Positions 36,648 to 45,041 of a DNA stretch of 64,000 bases are shown here, piece by piece. The number at the start of each line of letters is the position of its first letter. Positions within the stretch are counted from its first letter, which is position 1. The stretch comes from Hymenobacter terrenus (lineage in GTDB: Bacteria; Bacteroidota; Bacteroidia; Cytophagales; Hymenobacteraceae), in assembly GCF_000972495.1 (NCBI RefSeq), contig NZ_LATM01000001.1, forward strand, positions 1,009,085 to 1,073,084, given 5' to 3'. The position numbers and the translations under genes were made by a program. Under the pieces are notes generated by a model. That model saw nothing but the letters and a program-made list of their open reading frames with translations, was not told the origin of the DNA and did no database searches.

Positions 36648-37694
36648 TTACGGGAAAACCACGCGGTTGATGCTGTACTGGCTAACGGCTGGGGTGCGGC
36701 CAGCGAATAGCGCGTCGAGGTTGGCGTAGAGCACGTAGCTAGCGCCGTCGCGGCGGGCGAGGGTGGTGGGAAACTGGGGCTGCGTAGCGAAGGTACCCGA
36801 CAGCGTGGCCGACGCAAAGCCGTCGGTAGTTGCCAGGCGGAGCACCTTGGCCTGGTCATTGGTCACTACTTGCAGGGTGGTATTGTCTTGCAGCAGCAGG
36901 CCATCGGCCCCCACCAAAGACAACCCTTGTGGGGTGGTGACCTTCGCGTAGCCCGCGGGATTGTTGAGCGGCACTTTATAGATGGCGCCTTCGTCGGACT
37001 TGACCACCAAGAGGTATCCGTCCGGATGGAACACGATGCCGTTGAAGCCAAAAGTGCCGGGGGCCTGGGGACCCAGGCGCGCCGCGTCCTCGAAGAAGAC
37101 GGTGGCGTTATTCTGAGGGTCTACTTTATAGATGAGGTTCGAGAAGCTGTCGGTGACGTAAGCGTTGCCTTGCGCGTCCACGGTTACGTCGTTGGCGAAG
37201 TGGCCGAGGTCAGGGCGTAGGCTGCCCAACTCCACTATCGTGGGTGCGGCACTTGGGGCATTCTGATTAAAAATGGCCAACCGGGCCAGCTTGCCTTGGG
37301 TGGCGGTGGTTGTGCGCTCCTGGTTGGTGCCCGGGTCGGCAATGGCGACCAGCACGCGACCACGGGGCTCATCGAGGAAAGTGCCGATGGCCGAAACCAG
37401 CTTAGGGTCGTCGGGGAAGGCGGTGCTGTAGGTACCATCGTCTTTCACCTGACCCAGGCGGCCGGTGGTGACGGAAGTTACCAGGAAGCGGCTGTTTTTA
37501 GCATCATACTGCACGCCTTCGGGGTAGAGGCCGGCCTGCGTGAAGGTTATGGTAGTGGGCAAGCTTGGAGAAGACACTTCTGGTTCGTCGTCGTCATCGG
37601 AGCAGGATGAGAGCAACGCCAGGCCCAGCAGGGCGACGGGGGCCATGCGCCGGGCAGAGGCCATGAGGCGGAAAGGTGATTGAAATACGGACAT
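36648..37694 (-). CDS. SMP-30/NHL-like beta-propeller lipoprotein
   Basis: This 348-residue exported protein has a lipoprotein signal (LALLSSC, Cys31) followed by an acidic DDDDE spacer that favours surface or outer-membrane sorting. The body is a six-bladed propeller of the SMP-30/gluconolactonase-NHL type, with YPEGVQYDAKNSRFLVTSV, FANDVTVDAQGNAYVTDS and FNGIVFHPDGYLLVV. The actual ligand or enzymatic activity is unknown, and many members only bind. The start could also be the internal ATG at residue 11. It is a single gene with a terminator downstream. Confidence 0.85.
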   Translation of the reverse strand: MSVFQSPFRLMASARRMAPVALLGLALLSSCSDDDDEPEVSSPSLPTTITFTQAGLYPEGVQYDAKNSRFLVTSVTTGRLGQVKDDGTYSTAFPDDPKLVSAIGTFLDEPRGRVLVAIADPGTNQERTTTATQGKLARLAIFNQNAPSAAPTIVELGSLRPDLGHFANDVTVDAQGNAYVTDSFSNLIYKVDPQNNATVFFEDAARLGPQAPGTFGFNGIVFHPDGYLLVVKSDEGAIYKVPLNNPAGYAKVTTPQGLSLVGADGLLLQDNTTLQVVTNDQAKVLRLATTDGFASATLSGTFATQPQFPTTLARRDGASYVLYANLDALFAGRTPAVSQYSINRVVFP

Positions 37695-37803
37695 TAAATT
37701 GGGAATGAAGAATGGGTAAATGAGGTTTTACAACTACCCATGTACAGACATTGTTTGTGCAGGTCAACAGACATTGGGCTTATAAACCTGGTTCTGGCGC
37801 ACT

Positions 37804-37839
37804 TTTGAACGATGAGCTCAGCCGGGCGCCGTACCTTTG
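37804..37839 (+). promoter_or_regulatory. possible promoter of the ABC-F gene
   Basis: TTTG at 37804-37807 and TACCTTTG at 37832-37839 match both Bacteroidota elements, but the spacer of 24 bases is slightly longer than usual. The ATG at 37861 lies 21 bases downstream. Confidence 0.45.
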
Positions 37840-37860
37840 CCCTCCAATACCTCCGACCAG

Positions 37861-39771
37861 ATGATTTCCATTTCCGACCTCGACTTTCACTTCGGCTCCC
37901 GCACGCTTTACGACGGTGCCAGCCTGCACATCAAGCCCAAGGACAAAATCGGCCTGATTGGCTTAAATGGCACCGGCAAATCCACCTTGCTGCGCCTGCT
38001 GGTGGGCGAATACAAGGCCGACGGCGGCTCAATTTCAATGAGCAAAGAAGTCAGCCTCGGCTTCCTGAACCAGGATTTGCTAAGCTACGACACCCACGAA
38101 AGCATCCTGCACGTGGCCATGCAGGCCTTCGAGGAAGCGTTGGAGCTTCAAAAGAAAATTGACGACATCCTTGTCCAGTTCGAAACCGACTACTCGGATG
38201 ATTTGGTCGACAAGCTGGCCACCATGCAGGAGCGGTTTGAGGCGCTGGGCGGCTACACCATGCAGGCCCGCGCCGAGGAAATTCTGGAAGGCTTGGGCTT
38301 CTCGACCGAGGACCTGACCAAGCCGCTCAAGTCCTTCTCGGGGGGCTGGCGAATGCGCGTGATGCTGGCTAAAATCCTGCTCCAGCAGCCCTCCCTCCTG
38401 CTGCTCGACGAACCGACCAACCACCTGGACCTGCCGTCTATCAAGTGGATTGAGAACTACCTGGCCGACTACGAGGGCGCCGTCATCATCGTGAGTCACG
38501 ACCGCGCCTTCCTCGACCGCACTACCAACACCACCGTCGAGGTACTCGGCGGCAAGCTGGTGCCCTACGCCGGCAACTACTCCTACTACCTCGAAGAAAA
38601 AGAGGAGCGCAACGCCATCCAGAAAGGCGCTTTTGAAAACCAGCAGGCCCAGATTCGGCAGGCCGAGCGTTTCATTGAGCGCTTCAAGGCCAAAGCCAGC
38701 AAAGCCAAGCAGGCTCAAAGCCGTGTGAAGGCCCTCGACAAGCTGGAGCGCATCGAAGACGTCGCGCAGGACGCGGCCAAAATCAACATGAAGTTCACCT
38801 TCAAAGTCGAGCCCGGCCGCCACATCCTCCGCATGGAGCACGTGACCAAGAAGTACGACCAGAAGCTCATCTTCCGCGACACGAACGTGCACATCGAGCG
38901 AGGCGACAAAATTGCCCTCATCGGCGCCAACGGCAAGGGTAAATCGACGCTCATGCGCCTCGTGGCCGGCACCGAGGCCCCTACGGCCGGCAAGCACCAG
39001 CTGGGCCACAACGTGATTATGTCGTTCTACGCCCAGCACCAACTGGAAAGCCTCACGCTCGACAACGAGATTTTGCAGGAGATGAGTGAGGCCGGCTCGA
39101 AGCGCAACGACATGGAACTGCGCTCGGTGCTGGGCTCCTTCCTGTTCACGGGCGAAGAGGTATTTAAGAAAATCAAGGTGCTGAGCGGGGGCGAGAAAAG
39201 CCGCGTGGCCCTGGCCAAAACCCTGATTTCGGAAGCCAATTTCCTGCTGCTCGACGAACCGACCAACCACTTGGATATGGTGTCGGTCAACATCCTCATC
39301 CAAGCCCTGGAGCAGTACGAAGGCACCTTCATCGTCATCAGCCACGACCGCTACTTCGTGGAAAACGTAGCCACCAAAATCTGGTACATCGAAGACTACC
39401 AGCTGAAAGAGTACCCCGGCACCTACGTGGAGTACGAGCAGTGGCAGGAAGACCGCGAAAAAGCCGCTAAGAAAGCTGGCCTACCCAGCCCTTCGGCCCC
39501 CAAGCCCCAGCCCAAAGAAGAGAAAACAGCCGACGCTTCTCCAGCCAAAACGTCGTCGCCCGACCAAAAGAAAGCCCTCAAGGAGCTAGCTGAAGTTGAA
39601 GCGAAAATCGACACGCTGGAAAAGGAATTAGCGGGCTACGAAAAGCAGCTGGCCGACCCGAAAATCTACGAAAATGCGGCGCAGTTGAAAGACGCGACGA
39701 TAAAATTCGAGCAGGTGAAGAAGGAATTGGCCCAGCTGACTGACCGGTGGGAAATGCTGGCCGAGGTGTAG
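37861..39771 (+). CDS. ABC-F family ATPase
   Basis: This 636-residue soluble protein has two ABC domains and no membrane segments. Walker A motifs are GLNGTGKS (about residues 37-44) and GANGKGKS. Signatures are SFSGGWRMRVMLAKILL and VLSGGEKSRVALAKTLI. Walker B motifs are LLLLDEPTNHLD and FLLLDEPTNHLD. The inter-domain linker has the long Lys/Ala/Gln helix typical of ABC-F. A C-terminal coiled coil (LKELAEVEAKIDTLEKELAG) is present, as in Uup. ABC-F proteins bind the ribosome and rescue stalled translation or give antibiotic resistance. Which subgroup applies is unsettled. It has its own promoter and terminator. Confidence 0.93.
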   Translation: MISISDLDFHFGSRTLYDGASLHIKPKDKIGLIGLNGTGKSTLLRLLVGEYKADGGSISMSKEVSLGFLNQDLLSYDTHESILHVAMQAFEEALELQKKIDDILVQFETDYSDDLVDKLATMQERFEALGGYTMQARAEEILEGLGFSTEDLTKPLKSFSGGWRMRVMLAKILLQQPSLLLLDEPTNHLDLPSIKWIENYLADYEGAVIIVSHDRAFLDRTTNTTVEVLGGKLVPYAGNYSYYLEEKEERNAIQKGAFENQQAQIRQAERFIERFKAKASKAKQAQSRVKALDKLERIEDVAQDAAKINMKFTFKVEPGRHILRMEHVTKKYDQKLIFRDTNVHIERGDKIALIGANGKGKSTLMRLVAGTEAPTAGKHQLGHNVIMSFYAQHQLESLTLDNEILQEMSEAGSKRNDMELRSVLGSFLFTGEEVFKKIKVLSGGEKSRVALAKTLISEANFLLLDEPTNHLDMVSVNILIQALEQYEGTFIVISHDRYFVENVATKIWYIEDYQLKEYPGTYVEYEQWQEDREKAAKKAGLPSPSAPKPQPKEEKTADASPAKTSSPDQKKALKELAEVEAKIDTLEKELAGYEKQLADPKIYENAAQLKDATIKFEQVKKELAQLTDRWEMLAEV

Positions 39772-39788
39772 TGTTTTTTCACGAAATA

Positions 39789-39822
39789 GAAGCCCCGTCA
39801 GATGCATCTGACGGGGCTTCTT
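39789..39822 (+). terminator. terminator after the ABC-F gene
   Basis: GAAGCCCCGTCAGATG and CATCTGACGGGGCTTC form a perfect 16-bp stem, followed by TTTATT. Confidence 0.85.
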
Positions 39823-39945
39823 TATTCAAAGAAATAAGCAAATGTGCATTAGTACGAATGCGTACGGCGTATTAAGTAACTAAAGGCCCCAACTTTTCAA
39901 TTCTCTGTTTACCAATTGTTATCATCTTAACTGGTAGCGGTAGTT

Positions 39946-40737
39946 TTACTGGGTGGCCCGGATGGTTTCCCAAATGGCAGCTGATGTCATTGTCAGCGCG
40001 GCTTCATTCAGCTTTTCGTAGGTATCCGTGGGCTGATGGTAATGCTTGAAAAGGGGAGCTTGCGCCAATATCTCCATCAATTCTGCGGTATTAGCTTGCT
40101 GCTCGATTGCCTGGAAATAGTAATGCGCAGTGGCAATATCCTGGTCCGTAATGCATGTTATGGTAAAGGCGTCGCGCAGTCCGGCTTGGCGAAAAGGCAA
40201 ATGGTCGGCAGTATTAGTCACTATCTGGTCAAACCTGCTACAGTTCACCTGCTGATGCCTGGCAACTGCCTCAAACGCCTGGAGCAACTGCCCACTGTGC
40301 GAGGCATCTACCGGCCACAGGGCAAACTTATCGCCCATGCCAACCAGCTCCATATTTAGCAGTCCCGTCAGATTCCGAATACCATATTGCGCGACGTAGG
40401 CTAGCGAGCCTTTCAGGCCCGTTTCCTCTTCATCAAAGAAGAAGACCCGCACGCCGGCAGTGCTGTTAGCCTCTTGGTGCTTCCGAATAATATCAAGGCC
40501 GACGGCAATGGCCGAGCCATTGTCGTTGGCGCCAGCTGAAATGGGCACGCGGTCGAAATGGGTGCCCACCCCAATTTTGCTTTCTGCCCGCCCCAAATCA
40601 ACGAATAGATTGGTGCCAGTGGCATACTTCTGCTCCACGTAGCGGACGCCCAATACGTCGAGGTGTTCCATAATCAGCGCTTGCCGCGTGGCATTGGGCT
40701 GGCCGTCAAGCAATTTTACGATTTCCAGAAGTTTCAT
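39946..40737 (-). CDS. M28 family zinc peptidase
   Basis: This 263-residue protein has the metal-binding pattern of M28 aminopeptidases. It includes GVGTHFDRVPISAGANDNGSA (His, then Asp in NDN), FFFDEEETGLKGS (catalytic Glu and metal Glu) and later MELVGMGD. No signal peptide is visible from the ATG at 40737, so it may be cytoplasmic, unlike most family members. An upstream TTG-extended frame adds only non-family residues. It is probably an aminopeptidase or a related amidohydrolase. It lies alone next to an AT-richer patch. Confidence 0.85.
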   Translation of the reverse strand: MKLLEIVKLLDGQPNATRQALIMEHLDVLGVRYVEQKYATGTNLFVDLGRAESKIGVGTHFDRVPISAGANDNGSAIAVGLDIIRKHQEANSTAGVRVFFFDEEETGLKGSLAYVAQYGIRNLTGLLNMELVGMGDKFALWPVDASHSGQLLQAFEAVARHQQVNCSRFDQIVTNTADHLPFRQAGLRDAFTITCITDQDIATAHYYFQAIEQQANTAELMEILAQAPLFKHYHQPTDTYEKLNEAALTMTSAAIWETIRATQ

Positions 40738-40820
40738 TTGAGTGAGGCGCGGCTGTGCTTTTCTGAAATGGCAGGTGGTAGTTGATTGTTCTTGGCAGAA
40801 CACTCAGCAAGCGTAAGCAA

Positions 40821-40873
40821 GGCCGACTGAACGGCCCGAGCTCTATCAGGCGAATGTAGCTTGTCAGTCGGCC
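40821..40873. other. hairpin upstream of the M28 gene
   Basis: GGCCGACTGA (40821-40830) and TCAGTCGGCC (40864-40873) form a 10-bp stem with a 33-base loop. No T-run follows. Its role is unknown. Confidence 0.4.
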
Positions 40874-40916
40874 GTGCTAAGCGCGCGGCAGTACCCGTTC
40901 TATGCGCTTTCGTCTC

Positions 40917-41052
40917 CTACCCCATCCTAATATTAATTTCGATGGTGTGCCCGAAGAACATCTCATCGTCAATGGTCGCCGAGGCGTCGGTGTAAAATGC
41001 ACATCGCTCAGGGTTACGCACGACGAGGACAGCCGTTATTCTTATTCTATCA
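40917..41052 (-). pseudogene. gene remnant with DUF2262-like ending
   Basis: On the minus strand an open stretch ends at TAG (40917-40919) and reads in its last part as RNPERCAFYTDASATIDD followed by EMFFGHTIEINIRMG. The DDEMFFGHTIE pattern recalls C-termini of DUF2262-type proteins. The N-terminal part is missing, because the frame runs into the overlapping end of the next gene. It is best read as the 3' remainder of a decayed gene. The family assignment is tentative. Confidence 0.4.
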
Positions 41053-41053
41053 C

Positions 41054-41638
41054 TTACGCTTTGAGGTCATAATATAACGTATCTGTCCAAAAGTCAAACC
41101 AATCAATTTCTTCGATTTCTATCTGTCCGTATTGGGTACATACGTCTTCAAAGTCATTATAAAAGGATGTTTCGTAAATATCTTTTTCAACAAGGTCACC
41201 TCTAAGGTGCTTGGCATACATTTCTTCAATTTGATTTTTTATCCCCTCCAATTCTTGAACCATTCCTGCGACGAAATTATCTTCGCTTGACTGTATTATT
41301 TCAAAACTCTCTAAAGTAACATATTTCTGTTTTCGTTGACCTAACACCTCTTTACTTACTGCCACAAAAGTTTCAAACGAGTCGCTATGAAAGGATTTAT
41401 CATACGTCAAAATCAGTTCTAAAAAATTAAAAACTAAATTCTTTCCCTTTTCAAAGTCTCCTATAACAGCGGTCTTCTCTTCTTCCTCGATAACATTTGA
41501 AAAAATTATTTCAGTGTTGAACGCTACTAGTAGCAAATACAAAGGATGCACTTCATAATTGTATTCTGAGAGTCCGACAGCTTCTATAGGACCTTGAGAG
41601 TAACTGTTTGCAGTGTACACAAAACTTCTATTTGCCAT
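41054..41638 (-). CDS. hypothetical protein in AT-rich patch
   Basis: This 194-residue soluble acidic protein begins MANRSFVYTANS and belongs to no family I can name with confidence. It has a central helical region (VFNFLELILTYDKSF) and a second helix AGMVQELEGIKNQIEEMYAK. The C-terminus is rich in Asp, Glu, Tyr and Trp (EIDWFDFWTDTLYYD). Such small acidic proteins are often immunity-like, but no toxin gene is adjacent. Its base composition is clearly more AT-rich than surrounding genes, which suggests horizontal acquisition. The ATG at 41638 is preferred over an upstream TTG. Confidence 0.75.
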   Translation of the reverse strand: MANRSFVYTANSYSQGPIEAVGLSEYNYEVHPLYLLLVAFNTEIIFSNVIEEEEKTAVIGDFEKGKNLVFNFLELILTYDKSFHSDSFETFVAVSKEVLGQRKQKYVTLESFEIIQSSEDNFVAGMVQELEGIKNQIEEMYAKHLRGDLVEKDIYETSFYNDFEDVCTQYGQIEIEEIDWFDFWTDTLYYDLKA

Positions 41639-41714
41639 GACTTTTCTATTGATTAACGATATGTTTATTTTGAAACAACGCCTTTTCCAGCTTGTAAGCA
41701 CCTTTATTATCAGT

Positions 41715-42220
41715 TCAAAACATCAACTCCGTGATTTTAGGTAAATGATGGTCATCGTGCTCGGCTACAAATAAAAACAAATCCATGGTCCGCATGGGTG
41801 TCTTTAGTCTTGGGTGAAGCGCCCTCATAAACACTTGCTCCTCATTAAGCCCTCTCAGCAGTTGCAACGTTTCCACCCTTGTCTGCCTGAATGCCGCAAG
41901 CAGTTTTTTTACAGGTGTTAAGTTGTGATTAGCCTCTGTTGTCCTTGTGTTTTGTAAATCGGTCGGCCTTAGTTCTGTTTGTCCCTTTAGAATATCTTCT
42001 AATCGGCCTTGCCACAATGGCTCCAGGTCGGTTAAGTGGCCAATATTCTCTTTTATAGTCCAGGAATTATTAACCCGAATGCTTAACAATTCCGACGGAA
42101 TCAGACGTATCTTCTCATCCAAGCGAATGGGAGTTCCCAGAGTCGCTCTAGGATAGCAGGAAAGATGTTTGCAGTGGAGTTAAAACGAAAATCCCGGTTA
42201 AACCAGTCTACTTGCTTCAT
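41715..42220 (-). pseudogene. DinB family protein, frameshifted
   Basis: The ATG at 42220 opens a DinB-type N-terminus (MKQVDWFNRDFRFN, then NIFPAILERLW), but that frame then diverges. The rest of the protein lies in another frame, from GTPIRLDEKIRLIPSELL to the 41715 stop. It includes the metal-site histidines in NIGHLTDLEPLW and EHDDHHLPKITEL. Adding one G to the GGG run at 42136-42138 restores a continuous protein of about 168 residues, a normal DinB length. This is either a one-base deletion in a short homopolymer or a sequencing error. The downstream half alone would have to start at a TTG. Members are putative metal-dependent hydrolases or transferases. Confidence 0.72.
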
Positions 42221-42279
42221 GGGAAAAGGCTCTTATAGTTGCCACGAATTAAGCAGATTACGTCGTATTAATTGACCAC

Positions 42280-44109
42280 TTAATACGCCGCGGCCGGGGC
42301 ATCGTTCAGCGACTTGATGAAGGCGATGATGGACTGCTGCTCGGCTTTACTCAGATGCAGTCGGTCTTCGGCCAGGGTTTGGGTGGGCACCGCCAGGCCC
42401 AGGCCGATGCCACCGCCGCGATTATAGAAGTCGAGCACCTCCTCCAAGGTCTGGTAAACGCCGTTGTGCATATATGGTGCGGTGAGAGCGGTATTGCGCA
42501 CGGTGGGCGTTTTGAAGGCATATTGCTGGTGGGCGATGCCGTAGAGCAGGTATTTGCCTTGGTCGGCATCCAGCACCGGATGCAGCGTATCGGGGGTGGC
42601 GGGCACGCCCAGCACCTCGCTCTCCGTCTTGTCGTAGAGGGGCGGCACGGTGCCGTTGAACAGGGGCATGTAGTGGCAGGTGCCGCACTGCGCTTTGCCC
42701 ATAAATAGGTTGAAGCCCTGCACTTCCTGGGCGCTGAGCACGGTAGAGTCGCCGCGTAAAAACTGGTCGAAGCGACTGTTGAGGCGCACCAGGGAACGGA
42801 CGTAGGCCGCCACCGAGCGGCGGATGTTACGCTCGGTCACGGGCTGGCGCTCCGTGGCAAAAGCCTGGGCAAACAGCCGGACGTAGGTGCTCCGCTTGCG
42901 CAGCAGAGCTGGCGCCTGGCTCAGCTGCCCGCCCATCTCCGACTTATTGGATACCACAGCGTGCACCTGGTCTTCAAGGAAGTGTACTCGCCCGTCGTAG
43001 AACTGGTCGGGTTGCAGCGCGGCATTGAGCAGCGTGGGCGTATTGCGTTCCAGAGCGGCGCTGGTCAGCAGGGAGCTGTTCACGCGCAAGCCATCGGTGT
43101 AGGCGCGACCGGGCACATGGCAGCTGGCGCAGGAGCGCCCCGCCCGCCCCGAAAGCAGGGGCTCCTGAAACAAAGCCGCTCCCAGTGCCAGCACGGCCGG
43201 CGTAGGTGCGGCAGCATCGGCCGGCGCGAAGAACGCCGCATCAAATGCATCAGCATCAAAGTAGCTGGTCGCTCCCACGCGCACGGCGCGCCGGGCCGTC
43301 ACCGGGGCAATGCCGCGCTCGGCCTGGGCCTGCCGCAGGGCAGCCAGTGCGGGGTTGAAGTAGCGCCGCAGGAAAGCGGCCCGGTCGAAGCTGTTGAAGG
43401 TCTGACCGGGGGCAGTGAGGGCTACTGCCCCGCGCCGCAGGGGCGCCGTGAGCACGGCTGGCACGTCGTATAGGGCCAGTACGTCGCGGCTGGCCTGTAG
43501 CGTGACGGCCGCCTCAGGCAGTGCCGCGTGGGCCGCCGGCGAGTCGAATCCCGAAATGCCTTTGGCAGCCAGCCGATACAGGTTCAGACGCAGGGCGTCA
43601 AACACTTCGGCATCGGCAAAGGTCAGATTTGGAACTTGCTGCTCCAACACGCGCACCTGCGAGAGCAGGTTGTCGAGCTCCTGATGCATCAGCTCCCGGG
43701 TGGCGCGGGTGGGTGAGGCGGTGTACACGTGCTCTTCCAGGACCTGGAAGCCGGTGGGCGGGATGACTTCGCCCGGTTCGCCGGCTTCGGTTTCGGGCAA
43801 GGCGGCACCGTTGAGGCGTTGGGCCACGTGCGGGTAATAATATTCCACGGCAAATTCCAGACGCTTGTACTCTGCCCGACAAGCGGCAAACTTTGCCCGC
43901 AAGGCTGTGGTATCGGCTTGGTAGGCGCTGGTTTGGAACTGCGCCAGAGCCGCGTGCAGCCGCTGCAGATGGGCACCGTAGTAGTCCTTCACCCGCTCGG
44001 CGGGCGTGGGCAGCAGCACGGCAAACGAGAACAGCACTCCCGACAAAGCCAGCAGCAGCAGGCGGCCCGAACGGCGCAGGGAGCGGGAGCGAATGAGGTG
44101 CAGGCGCAT
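42280..44109 (-). CDS. di-haem cytochrome c peroxidase family protein
   Basis: This 609-residue exported protein has an N-terminal signal or anchor (about residues 17-34). A helical N-terminal domain of about 230 residues follows (VKDYYGAHLQRLHAALAQFQ). The C-terminal part is of the CcpA/MauG type with two haem c motifs, CASCH (Cys327, Cys330, His331) and CGTCH (Cys475, Cys478, His479). It should reduce peroxide in the periplasm using two covalently bound haems, or oxidise another substrate as MauG does. It is the third gene of a compact operon with a PhoX-like protein and a leucine-rich-repeat protein, and starts two bases after the LRR gene. Confidence 0.88.
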   Translation of the reverse strand: MRLHLIRSRSLRRSGRLLLLALSGVLFSFAVLLPTPAERVKDYYGAHLQRLHAALAQFQTSAYQADTTALRAKFAACRAEYKRLEFAVEYYYPHVAQRLNGAALPETEAGEPGEVIPPTGFQVLEEHVYTASPTRATRELMHQELDNLLSQVRVLEQQVPNLTFADAEVFDALRLNLYRLAAKGISGFDSPAAHAALPEAAVTLQASRDVLALYDVPAVLTAPLRRGAVALTAPGQTFNSFDRAAFLRRYFNPALAALRQAQAERGIAPVTARRAVRVGATSYFDADAFDAAFFAPADAAAPTPAVLALGAALFQEPLLSGRAGRSCASCHVPGRAYTDGLRVNSSLLTSAALERNTPTLLNAALQPDQFYDGRVHFLEDQVHAVVSNKSEMGGQLSQAPALLRKRSTYVRLFAQAFATERQPVTERNIRRSVAAYVRSLVRLNSRFDQFLRGDSTVLSAQEVQGFNLFMGKAQCGTCHYMPLFNGTVPPLYDKTESEVLGVPATPDTLHPVLDADQGKYLLYGIAHQQYAFKTPTVRNTALTAPYMHNGVYQTLEEVLDFYNRGGGIGLGLAVPTQTLAEDRLHLSKAEQQSIIAFIKSLNDAPAAAY

Positions 44110-44111
44110 GG

Positions 44112-45041
44112 CTATTGAAAGTAGAATTTGGTGCCCGGCAGCGCAGCTTCGGCCCGGCGGCGAGCTTCGGGCGTAAAGGCGTTGCGCATCACGATGACGG
44201 TTTTCAGGTGTTTGAGTCGGCCCAGGGTGCGGGGCAGCTCCGTAAGCTGGTTGTCGTTGGCAATCAGCATTTCCAAGTTGCGCAGCTGGCCCAGACTCTT
44301 GGGCAAAGCCCGCAACTGGTTGCCCGATAGGATAAGTACGCGCAGCTCTTGGCAGCCGCCCAGGCTGGTGGGCAAGGCCTCCAGCTGGTTGTTGGAGAGG
44401 TTCAGCTCCTGCAGGCGGGCCAGCTTGCCGAGCCCGTCGGGCACACGTTGTAGCTTGTTATCGTTTAAGTACATGTAGCGCAGGGCGTGCAGTTGGCCCA
44501 GCGAGGCCGGCAGGTAGAGCAGCTGGTTGTACGAGCCATCAAGGTGTTCGAGCTGACCCAGTTTGCCCAGCTCTTCGGGTAGAGAAGCCAGATTGTTGTG
44601 GCCCACCAGCAGAAAGCGCAGGCTGTCGACCCCGCCGATGCTGGGCGGCAACTCCGCCAACAGGTTCTGGTCGACTTGCAGCTGCTGAAGCCGGTGCAGG
44701 TTGCCGAGGGTTGGTGGTAAATCCAGCAGGCCATTCTTATTAGCGAACAGCACCCGCAGGCTATCGAGCCGGGTTACTTCCTCGGGCAAGTGGCGCAAGT
44801 GGTTTTCGTGCACGTAGAGCTGCCGCAGCCGTGGCAGTTGGGCCACGCTCGGCGGCAGCTGCTCCAGGCCTTGCCCGCGCAAGTTCAGCTCCCGAATGCA
44901 AGTGGGCCGGCTCATCGCATCGGCCAGGGTGAAAGCGGCCGGCGTGGCGCAGATTCGAGCCTGCGCGAAACAAGTGTTGCCCTGCAGAGCTTGCAGGGCA
45001 ACACTTAGTAGCATCAAAAAGAGGAGTGGACTTCGCCGCAC
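44112..45041 (-). CDS. secreted leucine-rich-repeat protein
   Basis: This 309-residue exported protein has a signal peptide (about residues 1-27) and then about ten 23-residue leucine-rich repeats of the type LxxLxLxxNxLxxLPxxLGxL (for example LQELNLSNNQLEALPTSLG). The repeats run to the C-terminus (NAFTPEARRRAEAALPG). Such repeats bind proteins or other ligands. The start is a GTG at 45041 whose G is also the last base of the preceding TAG stop, so translation is likely coupled. An ATG at 45014 is an alternative. It sits between the PhoX-like and peroxidase genes, and a scaffold or binding role for one of them is plausible but unproven. Confidence 0.87.
   Translation of the reverse strand: MRRSPLLFLMLLSVALQALQGNTCFAQARICATPAAFTLADAMSRPTCIRELNLRGQGLEQLPPSVAQLPRLRQLYVHENHLRHLPEEVTRLDSLRVLFANKNGLLDLPPTLGNLHRLQQLQVDQNLLAELPPSIGGVDSLRFLLVGHNNLASLPEELGKLGQLEHLDGSYNQLLYLPASLGQLHALRYMYLNDNKLQRVPDGLGKLARLQELNLSNNQLEALPTSLGGCQELRVLILSGNQLRALPKSLGQLRNLEMLIANDNQLTELPRTLGRLKHLKTVIVMRNAFTPEARRRAEAALPGTKFYFQ

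Noticed and set aside
38080..39345. 421-codon minus-strand frame opposite the ABC-F gene
   Set aside because: It is antisense to two canonical ABC domains, so it is a shadow frame.
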